A stretch of DNA of 45,705 nucleotides from an uncultured Clostridia bacterium (lineage in GTDB: Bacteria > Bacillota > Clostridia > TANB77 > CAG-508), in NCBI GenBank assembly GCA_934141445.1, contig CAKPCF010000011.1, positions 1 to 45,705 on the forward strand. The letters run 5' to 3'. Shown here in pieces: positions 24,066-33,054 of the stretch. The translations under genes were made by a program, and so were the position numbers. Numbering within the stretch: position 1 is the stretch's first letter; each line of letters opens with the position of its first letter. The notes beneath the pieces are model-generated. The model was not told the origin of the DNA. It made no database searches and saw only the letters and a program-made list of their open reading frames with translations.

Positions 24066-25076
24066 TTAAAATTTTTCTTCTGCAAGAGGATTGCGCTCAA
24101 CAGCACTTCTAATTTGTTCATTATCAACATGAGTATAAATCTCAGTTGTAGAAATGCTTTCATGCCCAAGTAACTCTTGTAGAGCACGAATATCAACTTC
24201 ACCATATTTATACATAAGAGTAGCAGCTGTATGTCTCAATTTATGAACAGAATATTTATTAGCTTTTTCAATTCCTGCTAATTTAATTTCTTGTTTTACA
24301 ATATATTGAACTGTTCGTTTACTAATTCGTTTTTTTTGTTCACTTAAAAATAAAGCATCTCTCGAATCAAATTTAACAGCATCATGTGGACGAATTGCTA
24401 AATAATCTTTTATTGCAGATATACAAGCATCATTTAAATATATAGTTCTTTCTTTATTACCTTTACCAATAACATTAAGTTTCCTATTTTCAAAATCTAT
24501 ATCACTAATGTTAATTCCAATTAGTTCAGACAAACGCATACCACAATTTAAAAATAATGTTATCATTGCATAATCTCTTGTTCGATTATCATGGTTTCCA
24601 TTAGAACCAGTTTTTGCAGTAGAGGCGGTTTCTAATAGTTTTTTACTTTCATCTAGTGTTAAATATTTTGGAAGACGTTTATCCAACTTTGGACTTTCCA
24701 AATCTTGTGCAGGGTTATTTGGAATACGTTTGGTTTTATTACACAAATATGTAAAGAAAGTTCTAATACTAGCAGCTTTTCTTGCTAATGTTGCTGGCTT
24801 ACTATTATAAGTTTCTTTTAAATAAGCTAAAAAAGCATGAATATCTTCTAATGAAATTTGTTTTACTGTTTCAATAGGAAAATCGCTAATATTTATTTGC
24901 TTTATTTTTTCTTCGGATTTTATAGTAGTTAAACCATATTTATACTTAATAAATTTTAAAAAATGAGCTATATCATAATTATATTCTTTTACTGTACTAT
25001 TAGATTTATTTAAAATAGTTGATATATAAGCTAAAAAATCATTTAAAAATTCTGGATTTTGTTCACTAGTAATCAT
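24066..25076 (-). CDS. Tyrosine recombinase of the XerC/XerD family
   Basis: The 336-residue protein has an N-terminal SAM-like core-binding domain (about 1-110) and a C-terminal catalytic domain. All catalytic residues are visible: Arg in CGMRLSEL, Lys in GKGNKERT, His-x-x-Arg in HKLRHTAATLM, His in LLGHESISTT, and the nucleophilic Tyr in EIYTHV. Such enzymes resolve chromosome dimers at dif or mobilise elements. No integrated element is evident around it, and the gene is next to DNA-damage genes, which fits a housekeeping Xer. Which of XerC or XerD it is cannot be told. The ATG at 25076 follows GAAAGGAAC; an upstream TTG in frame is less likely. Confidence 0.88.
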   Translation of the reverse strand: MITSEQNPEFLNDFLAYISTILNKSNSTVKEYNYDIAHFLKFIKYKYGLTTIKSEEKIKQINISDFPIETVKQISLEDIHAFLAYLKETYNSKPATLARKAASIRTFFTYLCNKTKRIPNNPAQDLESPKLDKRLPKYLTLDESKKLLETASTAKTGSNGNHDNRTRDYAMITLFLNCGMRLSELIGINISDIDFENRKLNVIGKGNKERTIYLNDACISAIKDYLAIRPHDAVKFDSRDALFLSEQKKRISKRTVQYIVKQEIKLAGIEKANKYSVHKLRHTAATLMYKYGEVDIRALQELLGHESISTTEIYTHVDNEQIRSAVERNPLAEEKF

Positions 25077-25224
25077 AAAAGTTCCTTTCAATATAAAAAT
25101 ATACTAATAATATAATTAAATTATATAGATAATAAAAGAAAAAAGTCAATGAAAATAGGAAAATTTGTTCACTAAAATAGAACTAAAATTTAAAAACTTT
25201 TAAATATAGGAAGTATAAAATTTG

Positions 25225-25253
25225 TTGATATTTATATTATTTTATGATATAGA
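25225..25253 (+). promoter_or_regulatory. Probable promoter of the cardiolipin synthase gene
   Basis: TTGATA (25225-25230), a 17-bp spacer and TATAGA (25248-25253). It lies downstream of an in-frame ATG candidate at 25222 region, which supports the internal ATG at 25279 as the real start. Confidence 0.4.
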
Positions 25254-25278
25254 TATAATGTATTTAGGAGGTAGAAAT

Positions 25279-26778
25279 ATGCGTTTTGCTATAAAAAGAG
25301 GTTTAGTAATTGCTTTAGGAGTTTTACTACAAATTGCAGTATCATACTTAGGTTATAAGTTTCTTATAAATAATATATATTGGGTAAAGATATTCTATAC
25401 TTTTATTGCACTTATTTTAACTTTACTTTTAATAAAAGATAGTAAAAATTATGCATTTACTTTACCTTGGATAATTATTTTAATATTGTTTCCTATATCT
25501 GGTGCAGTATTATATATTGTTTTAGGAAAAAACAAATTAAAAAGTAAAACTTTAAAAAATATATTAAAAAATGATAAAGAAAGTAAAAAATACTATATCC
25601 CAAACAATGAAATCGTAAACGAGATAAATAATAATACTAGATTAAAATATATATGTAATTATGCTAAATATCCTGTTACTTGCAATAATGAAACAGAATA
25701 TTATCCAATTGGAGAATCTGGATTTGAAGCAATGGTTAAAGAACTAAAAAAAGCTGAAAATTTTATATTCTTTGAATATTTTATTGTTAAACCTGGAAAA
25801 ATGTGGGATACGATATTAGAAATATTAACTCAAAAAGTTAAAGATGGTGTAGAAGTTAGAGTTATGTATGATGATATGGGCTGTATTGGAACATTAAAGA
25901 GTTCATATCCTAAAAAACTTGAAGGACTTGGAATTAAATGCGTTGTATTTAATCATTTAAACCCTCTTGCTGGTGTTATTATGAATAATAGAGATCATAG
26001 AAAAATATTGATAATAGATGGAAAAGTTGCTTTTTCCGGAGGAATAAATATTTCGGATGAATATATAAATATCGGAAGTAAATATGGACATTGGAAAGAC
26101 AATGCAATAAAAATTAAAGGAGAAGCTGTTTGGAATTATACTGTAATGTTTTTATCGATGTGGAATTCTTTTAAAAATGAAGATGAAAATTATGAAAAAT
26201 ATAAATATAACTTTGAAAAGAAAAACAGTAATAAAGAATATGTAGTGCCTTATGGCGAAACTCCACTAGATAATGAACTAACTGGAGAAGATATTTACTT
26301 AAATATTATAAATCAATCTAATGAATATGTTTATATTATGACTCCATACTTAATTATAGATACAGATGTTATTAACACATTGTGTTTAGCAGCTAAAAGA
26401 GGTGTAGATGTTAGAATTGTAATTCCAGGAATACCAGATAAAAAAATTGTATATACTTTGTCTGAATCATATATAGGCATTTTAGCAAGAGCAGGTGTGA
26501 AGATTTATAAATATAAACCTGGATTTGTTCATTCAAAAGTATTTGTTGCAGATGATAAGATGGCAACAGTAGGAACAATAAATTTAGATTATAGAAGTTT
26601 GTACTTACATTTTGAATGTGGTTGCTATTTTGAAAATGGAACAATAATTGAAAAAGTAAAATCTGATGTTGTTGATACAATTGGCAAAAGTGAATTGATA
26701 TTAAAAAAAGATATACATCCAAATATAGTTAAAGGAATGATTCAAGCTTTATTAAGAATTGTAGCACCTTTGATGTAG
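25279..26778 (+). CDS. cls: Cardiolipin synthase (phospholipase D family)
   Basis: The enzyme joins two phosphatidylglycerols into cardiolipin in the membrane. The 499-residue protein begins with two or three hydrophobic helices (about 7-30, 34-53, 60-82) that anchor it. Two phospholipase D motifs follow: DHRKILIIDGKVAFSGGIN (about 237-255) and HSKVFVADDKMATVGTIN (about 415-432), each with the HxK(x)4D signature. AGGAGG lies just before the ATG at 25279. It is not in an obvious operon. Confidence 0.9.
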   Translation: MRFAIKRGLVIALGVLLQIAVSYLGYKFLINNIYWVKIFYTFIALILTLLLIKDSKNYAFTLPWIIILILFPISGAVLYIVLGKNKLKSKTLKNILKNDKESKKYYIPNNEIVNEINNNTRLKYICNYAKYPVTCNNETEYYPIGESGFEAMVKELKKAENFIFFEYFIVKPGKMWDTILEILTQKVKDGVEVRVMYDDMGCIGTLKSSYPKKLEGLGIKCVVFNHLNPLAGVIMNNRDHRKILIIDGKVAFSGGINISDEYINIGSKYGHWKDNAIKIKGEAVWNYTVMFLSMWNSFKNEDENYEKYKYNFEKKNSNKEYVVPYGETPLDNELTGEDIYLNIINQSNEYVYIMTPYLIIDTDVINTLCLAAKRGVDVRIVIPGIPDKKIVYTLSESYIGILARAGVKIYKYKPGFVHSKVFVADDKMATVGTINLDYRSLYLHFECGCYFENGTIIEKVKSDVVDTIGKSELILKKDIHPNIVKGMIQALLRIVAPLM

Positions 26779-26787
26779 TAAAAATTT

Positions 26788-26812
26788 TGTAACCTTTTTC
26801 TTTCTGGTTAGT
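26788..26812 (+). promoter_or_regulatory. Possible ECF-type promoter of the sigma-fusion gene
   Basis: TGTAACCTTTTT starts at 26788, with a T-rich spacer and GGTTAGT about 14 bases after TGTAAC. The same TGTAACCTTTTT stands before the second ECF sigma gene (30381), suggesting autoregulation by a related sigma factor. Confidence 0.45.
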
Positions 26813-26837
26813 TTATATATCTGAAAGCAGGTATAAA

Positions 26838-28325
26838 ATGGAAAAAGATTTAGATAAAAAATTGTACAATGATTATTTAAAAGGAAATAACCAAGCGTTT
26901 GAAACTTTATATATTAAATATAAAGAAAAAATTCAGTTTTTTGTTTACAATATCGTAAAAGATTATCAGAAGGCTGAAGATATAACGCAAGAAGTATTTA
27001 TTTATCTTTTAAAAAAGCCAATGGATAATAAATATAGTTTTAAGTATCATATATATTTAATTGCTAAGAGTAAAGCTTTAGATTATTTTAACAAATCTAA
27101 AAGACGAGAGGAAATAAATCAAATTTATACATCTGAATGTAAAGAAAATATAGAAAAAGATGTATCTGAAATAATAGAGAGTGTAGAATTTAAAGAAAAT
27201 GTTTTAGCATGTATAAACGAGTTAGAAGATAAATATAAAAATGTAGTGTATTTATCAAGTATTGAGGAATTATCTTATATAGAAATATCTTCGTTACTTG
27301 GTATATCAGTTTCAAATGCAAAAGTTATGGTTCATCGAGGAAAGAAAGAATTGAAAAAAATCCTGCTAAAGAAAGGATTATATGAGATGAAAAAAGTTTC
27401 AAAAATAATTGTCTTATTGATTAGTATAAGTGTTTTGTTCACAGGAATAACTTTTGGATATATAGCTTATAATAATTCAATTAAAAAAGAAGAAAAATTG
27501 GAAACAAGAGGTTTATTTGATGACGGAAGAGGTATTTCTTATTACGAAATAGATTTAATGGCAAATGATATGACTTGGCAAGATGATGTAAGATTGTATT
27601 ATAGAGTTTTAACAAATGCAGAAGACTATAAAAAGTATAAAGATAGAATATCGGAATTTCCAGAAACTGAGGAAATTGATTTTACCAATAATTTTATAGT
27701 AGTTGTAGCAAATGAGAATTATAGAGACTTTGATGAAATTGACATGGAAATTGTGAATATTTATTCCGAAGATGGAACTACTAAAATTGTAATGAAACAA
27801 AAAGAAAATCCAAATATGGAAGACAATTCTAATGTTTGGTATGCTATTGCAGATAAATCAGAATTGAATGATAATGTTAAGATTGAAGTAGAACATAAAA
27901 AGTTTTATCATCAAAATATCAAAGAATTATCAGGAATATCTGAAAATTATACTACAAATGAAGCAATAAGTGATGGATGTATTGTTGTAGAAGAAAATAA
28001 GATTATATCTGAAGATAAAGATGCAATTGATAAATTCATAACAAGTACTGAAAATGGAGAAAAAGCTTTTATAAGGGTATATAATAAATGCAACAATGAA
28101 ATCCAAATAACAGATATAAATTTTGAAAATGGAATTTATTATATAGATACAATTGAGTTTCAAGATGAAAACTTAATAAGAACATATCATTCTACATATA
28201 AAAAATTAGAAAAAATAAATAGAAGTGATGGAGAAAATACGAATACAATATATATGTTTTCTCAAGGAAGAAATCCAAATTCAAACGAGTATTTAGCAAT
28301 TATTCAAAATTGGTTAAAGAATTGA
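26838..28325 (+). CDS. ECF sigma factor fused to a membrane-anchored outer domain
   Basis: Residues 1-183 are a complete ECF sigma factor: region 2 around DYQKAEDITQEVFIYLL and region 4 with LSYIEISSLLGISVSNAKVM. Without a stop the frame continues into MKKVSKIIVLLISISVLFTG, a membrane helix (about 188-210), and then a 285-residue domain that should face outside. Normally such an outer part belongs to a separate anti-sigma or sensor gene. A ribosome-like GAAAGGA (27371-27377) stands 9 bases before the internal ATG at 27387, so the second part could also be made alone. An A7 run (27354-27360) lies at the seam; one base more or less would stop the sigma part near the seam. The fusion may therefore be real or the result of a small indel. 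Confidence 0.75.
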   Translation: MEKDLDKKLYNDYLKGNNQAFETLYIKYKEKIQFFVYNIVKDYQKAEDITQEVFIYLLKKPMDNKYSFKYHIYLIAKSKALDYFNKSKRREEINQIYTSECKENIEKDVSEIIESVEFKENVLACINELEDKYKNVVYLSSIEELSYIEISSLLGISVSNAKVMVHRGKKELKKILLKKGLYEMKKVSKIIVLLISISVLFTGITFGYIAYNNSIKKEEKLETRGLFDDGRGISYYEIDLMANDMTWQDDVRLYYRVLTNAEDYKKYKDRISEFPETEEIDFTNNFIVVVANENYRDFDEIDMEIVNIYSEDGTTKIVMKQKENPNMEDNSNVWYAIADKSELNDNVKIEVEHKKFYHQNIKELSGISENYTTNEAISDGCIVVEENKIISEDKDAIDKFITSTENGEKAFIRVYNKCNNEIQITDINFENGIYYIDTIEFQDENLIRTYHSTYKKLEKINRSDGENTNTIYMFSQGRNPNSNEYLAIIQNWLKN

Positions 28326-28431
28326 TAAAATATGAGGCTGTAAAAATGAAGAACAAAAAGAGATGTTAAAACAAAAGAATTGAATTTTCTGCATAATTGT
28401 GATAAAGTTATTCCAGTTAATTTTAAACATT

Positions 28432-28460
28432 AAAATACCAGTTCATAAAGCTGGTATTTT
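28432..28460 (+). terminator. Hairpin just upstream of the DXS-like gene
   Basis: AAAATACCAG (28432-28441) pairs with CTGGTATTTT (28451-28460). It ends only about 4 bases before the GAAAGGA ribosome site, so it may either terminate the preceding transcript or influence translation of the next gene. Confidence 0.5.
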
Positions 28461-28478
28461 CAGAAAGGAATTTATAAA

Positions 28479-30236
28479 ATGATAGAAATTTTAAATAAAA
28501 TCAACAATCCAGAAGATTTAAAAAAACTAACATATAGTGAATTAGAGAAATTATCAGAGGAAATAAGAGAACTTTTAATAAAAAAATTAAGTATTCATGG
28601 TGGACACTGTGGACCAAACTTTGGAATGGTAGAAGCAATAATTGCAATGCATTATGTGTTTAATTCTCCAGTAGATAAATTTGTTTTTGATGTTTCACAC
28701 CAAAGTTATACACATAAGATTCTTACTGGAAGAAAAAATGCTTTCATAAACGAAGAAAACTATGATGATGTAACAGGATATACAAATCCAAATGAAAGTG
28801 AACATGATATGTTTAATGTTGGACATACCTCAACTTCAATAAGTCTTGCTGCAGGACTTGCAAAGGCAAGAGATTTAAAGGGTGAAGACTATAATGTTGT
28901 TGCTGTAATTGGAGATGGTTCATTAAGTGGTGGCGAAGCTCTAGAAGGACTAGATTTTGCTGGTGAGCAAAATACTAATTTTATTATTATTGTAAATGAT
29001 AATGATATGTCAATAGCAGAAAATCATGGTGGTTTGTATAAAAATTTAAAATTACTAAGAGATACAAAAGGTACTAGTGAATGTAATCTATTTAAAGCAA
29101 TGGGATTAGATTATGTATATCTTGATGAGGGAAATGATTTAGAAAAGTTAATTTTATTATTTGAAAATATAAAAGATATCGATAGGCCAATAGTAGTTCA
29201 TATCAATACAGAAAAAGGTAAAGGCTATAAATTTGCAGAAGAAAATAAAGAAGATTGGCATTGGACTGTACCATTTGATATTGAAACTGGAAAAAGCAAA
29301 GTTACTTCTGGCGAGAATTATGCAGATTTAACAGCTGAATACTTGCTAAAGAAAATGAAAGCTGATAAAAAAGTAACAACGATAGTTGCAGGCGTACCTA
29401 AAAATATAGGATTCAATAAAGCTAGAAGAATTGAAGCTGGAGAACAATTTATAGATGTAGGAATTGCAGAAGAACATGCTATTGCATTAGCATCTGGAAT
29501 TGCTAAAAATGGTGGAAAGCCAATATTTGCAACTCATTCAAGCTTTATGCAAAGAACTTTTGACCAACTATCACAAGATTTATGCATAAACAACAATGCA
29601 GCTACAATTTTGGTAAATACAGCATCTGTCTATGGAATGAATGATGTAACACATTTAGGTTTATATGATATTCCAATGATTTCTAATATTCCTAATATGG
29701 TATATTTAGCACCAACTTCAAAAGAAGAATATTTTGCTATGTTAGATTGGTCTATTGAGCAAAACGAACATCCTGTTGCAATTCGTATACCTTGTAATGG
29801 AGTTGTAAAAGATGAAAGAAAAGTTGATACAGATTATAGTGATTTGAATAAATATAAAGTTGAAAAAGAAGGAAACACTATAGCTATAATAGCTTTAGGG
29901 GATTTTTATCAATTAGGCGAAGAAGTAGCAAAGGAAGTAAAAAATACATTAAATATAGATGCAACTTTAATAAATCCAAGATATATCACAGGAGTTGACG
30001 AAAAATTATTAGAAGAATTGAAGAAAGAACATAAAGTTGCTATTACTCTTGAAGATGGAATATTAGAAGGTGGATTTGGAGAAAAAATAGCAAGCTATTA
30101 TGGTGATAGCAATATGAAAGTAAAAAATTATGGAATAAAAAAAGCCTTTTATGATAAATACGTTGTAAATGAACTTTTAAAAGAAAACAGAATTACAAAA
30201 GAGCAAATTGTAGAAGATTTAAGTAAAATGATTTAA
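28479..30236 (+). CDS. dxs: 1-deoxy-D-xylulose-5-phosphate synthase-like transketolase
   Basis: DXS joins pyruvate and glyceraldehyde-3-phosphate with thiamine diphosphate at the start of the MEP isoprenoid pathway. The 585-residue protein has the N-terminal GGHCGPNFG and SHQSYTHKILTGR, the ThDP-binding GDGSLSGGEAL...NDN (about 150-177), and the central glutamate in VGIAEEHAIALA, followed by NDVTHLGLYDIP. It is shorter than typical DXS (about 620). Some positions differ from classical DXS, such as SHQ for GHQ, so a related transketolase-like activity is possible. GAAAGGA precedes the ATG. No other MEP gene is nearby. Confidence 0.78.
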   Translation: MIEILNKINNPEDLKKLTYSELEKLSEEIRELLIKKLSIHGGHCGPNFGMVEAIIAMHYVFNSPVDKFVFDVSHQSYTHKILTGRKNAFINEENYDDVTGYTNPNESEHDMFNVGHTSTSISLAAGLAKARDLKGEDYNVVAVIGDGSLSGGEALEGLDFAGEQNTNFIIIVNDNDMSIAENHGGLYKNLKLLRDTKGTSECNLFKAMGLDYVYLDEGNDLEKLILLFENIKDIDRPIVVHINTEKGKGYKFAEENKEDWHWTVPFDIETGKSKVTSGENYADLTAEYLLKKMKADKKVTTIVAGVPKNIGFNKARRIEAGEQFIDVGIAEEHAIALASGIAKNGGKPIFATHSSFMQRTFDQLSQDLCINNNAATILVNTASVYGMNDVTHLGLYDIPMISNIPNMVYLAPTSKEEYFAMLDWSIEQNEHPVAIRIPCNGVVKDERKVDTDYSDLNKYKVEKEGNTIAIIALGDFYQLGEEVAKEVKNTLNIDATLINPRYITGVDEKLLEELKKEHKVAITLEDGILEGGFGEKIASYYGDSNMKVKNYGIKKAFYDKYVVNELLKENRITKEQIVEDLSKMI

Positions 30237-30268
30237 TTGTGATTGAAATATTATAATTATAAAATGTT

Positions 30269-30335
30269 AAAATGAGATATGTGAAAAATGAAGTAAAATA
30301 TAAATGTTTATTTCAAAATTGCATATCTCATTTTT
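30269..30335 (+). terminator. Terminator of the DXS-like gene
   Basis: AAAATGAGATATG (30269-30281) pairs perfectly with CATATCTCATTTT (30322-30334) across a 40-nt loop, followed by T. Confidence 0.55.
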
Positions 30336-30380
30336 AGTATAATATTATTCAAAAAAATTACTAAAAATTATAAAATAATT

Positions 30381-30404
30381 TGTAACCTTTTTTATTTGAT
30401 TGTC
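30381..30404 (+). promoter_or_regulatory. Possible ECF-type autoregulatory promoter
   Basis: TGTAACCTTTTTT begins at 30381 and TGTC lies at 30401-30404, 14 bases after TGTAAC. The first 12 bases are identical to the motif upstream of the sigma-fusion gene at 26788. Confidence 0.5.
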
Positions 30405-30452
30405 AATATATAGTTGTAAGGTATCTTAAAAATATTAGGAGTTTAGATCTAA

Positions 30453-31007
30453 ATGAGCAAGAAAATAATGGATAATGAAACAAAACAAAATCTTGATTTA
30501 GAGAATATAGTTAATGAGTATAGCGGATATGTTTATAAAATAATAGTAAATATAACTGCTGGAAATATGCAAGACGAAGATATTGAAGAAATCATTTCAG
30601 ATACTTTTTTCATTTTATGGAAAAACAGAGAGAAAATTGATTTTAGTAAACAGCTGAGTTCATATATAGCTGGAATTACTAAGAATTTGATAAAAGAAAA
30701 AAGTAGAAAATTAAAAATAAATTACGACATTTCAGATTTTGAAAATGTATTTTCGAATGTAATTACTACAGAGATACAATATGAAAATACAGAAAAAATC
30801 AATATAATTGAACGAACTATTGAGCAAATGAAACAAGAGGATATTGATATATTTAACTTTTTTTACTATGAAAATAGAAAGATAAATGAAATATCTAAAA
30901 TGCTTAATTTGACAGAGTTTAATGTAAAGTCAAGATTACATAGAATTAGAAAAAAACTAAAAAAAGAATTATTTAAAGGAGGATATAGTGATGAAAAATA
31001 TAGATAA
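30453..31007 (+). CDS. ECF sigma factor
   Basis: This 184-residue protein directs RNA polymerase to stress or envelope promoters. It has the region 2 helix DEDIEEIISDTFFILWKNR (about 43-61) and region 4 with INEISKMLNLTEFNVKSRLHR (about 148-168), a typical sigma-70 HTH. It overlaps the next gene by 17 nt, as sigma/anti-sigma pairs often do. It is probably held inactive by the downstream membrane protein until a signal releases it, and its own upstream TGTAACC motif suggests self-activation. Confidence 0.85.
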   Translation: MSKKIMDNETKQNLDLENIVNEYSGYVYKIIVNITAGNMQDEDIEEIISDTFFILWKNREKIDFSKQLSSYIAGITKNLIKEKSRKLKINYDISDFENVFSNVITTEIQYENTEKINIIERTIEQMKQEDIDIFNFFYYENRKINEISKMLNLTEFNVKSRLHRIRKKLKKELFKGGYSDEKYR

Positions 31008-32205
31008 TAGTAAAATTTTAGAAAAAACAAGAACAAAAATTTCTATATCCAACTATATTGGGGAGGAAAATAATATGCAAAAGAGAAAAAACATATTTAA
31101 AACTTTTGCAGCTTCAGTTTTAATGATAAGTTCTTGCACAAGTATGGTATTTGCAAAAGATATATCTAACAAAATATATGAAAATGTATTTTTAACAGGA
31201 AAAGGAACAGAAATTGCTATTAACAATGGATATATTGAAAATACGGAGATGCAAGCTAAAGAATCAGCAATATCAACAACTATGAAAAATGAAGAAGATG
31301 GCAAACAAATTGAAAATGTAGATACTAAGATTAAAATAGATGATTTTATTATGGATGACTATAATTTAAGTTTAACAATAAATGTAGAATTGTCAGAAAA
31401 AGTAAAAGAAATAATATCTCCAGAGAATATATGGGAAATGAATTTTCCAGATTTAGTAATTACAGATGAAAATAATACAGTAATAAACGAAACTACTGGT
31501 TTAAATAGTTTTATACAAAATAGAGGAGAAAATCCTTTAAAAGTTACTTATAATATTTATACAGATAAAAACTGGAAATTTCCAAAAGCACAAAAGTTAA
31601 ACTTTTCATTTAAAACAATTAAAATTTCAAAATCTGATGAAACCAAATATGGTGATGAAGAAATTACATTAAATGGTTCTTGGAGTTTTACAGTCGATAT
31701 TCCAGAAAAAATGTATAATAGAAAACAAACAACTTACAAGCAAATTAGTACAACTAATAGTGATTTTAATGCGCTTACAGCTTCTACATACGAAACTGGA
31801 ACAAATATTAAATTAAAATTCAAAGCACAAAAACATTTAGAAAAACCAACAACTCCTGAACTAGAATTTTGGAAAACTTTAGATAAAGATGATGAGTTAA
31901 AAACAATAGATATATATAATTATTTATTTAAGAAACTATGCTATACTGATGAATATATAGAATATTCAAATGCTGAATTAGAGATATGGAATTTTGATAA
32001 ATATATTGTTAATGAAAATGGCGATAGATTTGATATGTCAGAAGGTCCAAACTTTAACGGTAGTGGTTATATAGATGATGATGGAATATATGAATCAACT
32101 TGTACATTTGATTTAACACAATATGATATGACTGATAGAATAACTTTATATGTAGATTATCATGGAAATAAAGCTGAAATCGTACTAGAGAAGGTTGGTG
32201 ATTAA
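30991..32205 (+). CDS. Anti-sigma factor-like membrane protein
   Basis: The 404-residue product has a short cytoplasmic N-terminus (about 1-33) that could hold the sigma factor, one membrane helix (KTFAASVLMISSCTSMVFA, about 39-57), and a large outer domain rich in beta-strands. This layout resembles DUF4179-type ECF regulators of Clostridia, although the family is recalled and not verified. AAGGAGG lies 8 bases before the ATG at 30991, inside the sigma gene, so translation is coupled. No zinc-binding HxxxCxxC anti-sigma motif is seen, so inhibition must use another contact. Confidence 0.65.
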   Translation: MKNIDNSKILEKTRTKISISNYIGEENNMQKRKNIFKTFAASVLMISSCTSMVFAKDISNKIYENVFLTGKGTEIAINNGYIENTEMQAKESAISTTMKNEEDGKQIENVDTKIKIDDFIMDDYNLSLTINVELSEKVKEIISPENIWEMNFPDLVITDENNTVINETTGLNSFIQNRGENPLKVTYNIYTDKNWKFPKAQKLNFSFKTIKISKSDETKYGDEEITLNGSWSFTVDIPEKMYNRKQTTYKQISTTNSDFNALTASTYETGTNIKLKFKAQKHLEKPTTPELEFWKTLDKDDELKTIDIYNYLFKKLCYTDEYIEYSNAELEIWNFDKYIVNENGDRFDMSEGPNFNGSGYIDDDGIYESTCTFDLTQYDMTDRITLYVDYHGNKAEIVLEKVGD

Positions 32206-32206
32206 A

Positions 32207-32830
32207 ATGAAAAATATGCTAAAAAGTAATAATTTAATTATTAAGATTGTATCAATAATGCTACTAATAACAATGCTTACAGAAATTTTTAATTGTACGA
32301 AAGTTTATGCAAGTGTTGAATCAGACAATAAAGCAAGAGAAAAAGCTTTTGAAAAAGCTTTCACAGAATGGATTGAACAATTTAAAAGTGAAGACATACC
32401 AGAAGAAAAAAGAATTGTTGATTATCAAATGACAGGTTTTGGAATATCTAGTGATTTAGAAAGTGAAGTTTTAACTGCAAATATAAGTTTTAATGTAGTT
32501 CCATATTCTGAAGAAAATACAGTTTGGCAAAAAGCTGGCAATAGCTGTTTTATAAGATTTTTGGTAGAAAATGGTGAATATAAACTAGAAAGAATTTCAG
32601 AATTACCAGAAAATTATGATAAATTTGTTGAAAAATTTGAAGAATATAAAAAAGAACATCCAGAAATAGATGTAAAAACTGAAAAAGTAGTTGAAAATAG
32701 TCAAGCTAAAAAAGCTGATTATAATGAATCAAATACAGTAACTAAAATATCAATAGGAGTATTTGCGATTTCACTAGCAATATTTATTTTAATGTTAGTT
32801 TTAGTAATAAGGATAATTAAAAATAAATAG
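32207..32830 (+). CDS. Small membrane protein of the sigma operon
   Basis: The 207-residue product begins with a hydrophobic signal or anchor (about 11-32, ending CTKVYA, a possible signal-peptidase site) and has a C-terminal membrane helix (about 179-202) followed by a basic tail. The central part is a soluble, charged domain facing outside, with an E/K-rich helix. It starts one base after the anti-sigma stop, so it is co-translated. No family is recognised. It may sense the signal for the sigma system. Confidence 0.55.
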   Translation: MKNMLKSNNLIIKIVSIMLLITMLTEIFNCTKVYASVESDNKAREKAFEKAFTEWIEQFKSEDIPEEKRIVDYQMTGFGISSDLESEVLTANISFNVVPYSEENTVWQKAGNSCFIRFLVENGEYKLERISELPENYDKFVEKFEEYKKEHPEIDVKTEKVVENSQAKKADYNESNTVTKISIGVFAISLAIFILMLVLVIRIIKNK

Positions 32831-32848
32831 GGGATTATTTATATAAAT

Positions 32849-32898
32849 AAAGCACCACTTATGTTAAATGTTGTTTTGATATAAGTTAGGTGCTTTTA
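32849..32898 (+). terminator. Terminator of the sigma operon
   Basis: AAAGCACC plus ACTTAT pairs with ATAAGTT plus GGTGCTTTT (32881-32897) around a bulge and T tail. Confidence 0.6.
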
Positions 32899-32944
32899 AT
32901 ATTTAGAAACAAGCTGAAGATGCACTTGATTTTTAATAATGATT

Positions 32945-32968
32945 TGTAACAATTCTGTAATATATATT
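32945..32968 (+). promoter_or_regulatory. TGTAAC motif before the nucleotidyltransferase gene
   Basis: TTTGTAACAATTCTG begins near 32944 and shares the TTTGTAAC core with the motifs at 26788 and 30381, but the following bases differ. It lies about 105 bases before the start codon. Control by the adjacent ECF sigma factor is a guess. Confidence 0.3.
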
Positions 32969-33054
32969 TAATTCAAAGTTAATTGATTATGTACTGAATT
33001 AGCTATAAAATTAAATAAAATGGATAATAAGAAAAATTTTAAGAGGAAAATAAA

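Noticed and set aside
24066..25076. Recombinase as the integrase of a prophage or mobile island
   Set aside because: No attachment repeats, phage genes or tRNA gene lie near; its sequence fits a chromosomal Xer enzyme.
25173..25189. GTTC-N9-GAAC near the recombinase start as a LexA box
   Set aside because: The arms are in the wrong order and spacing; LexA boxes are GAAC-N4-GTTC.
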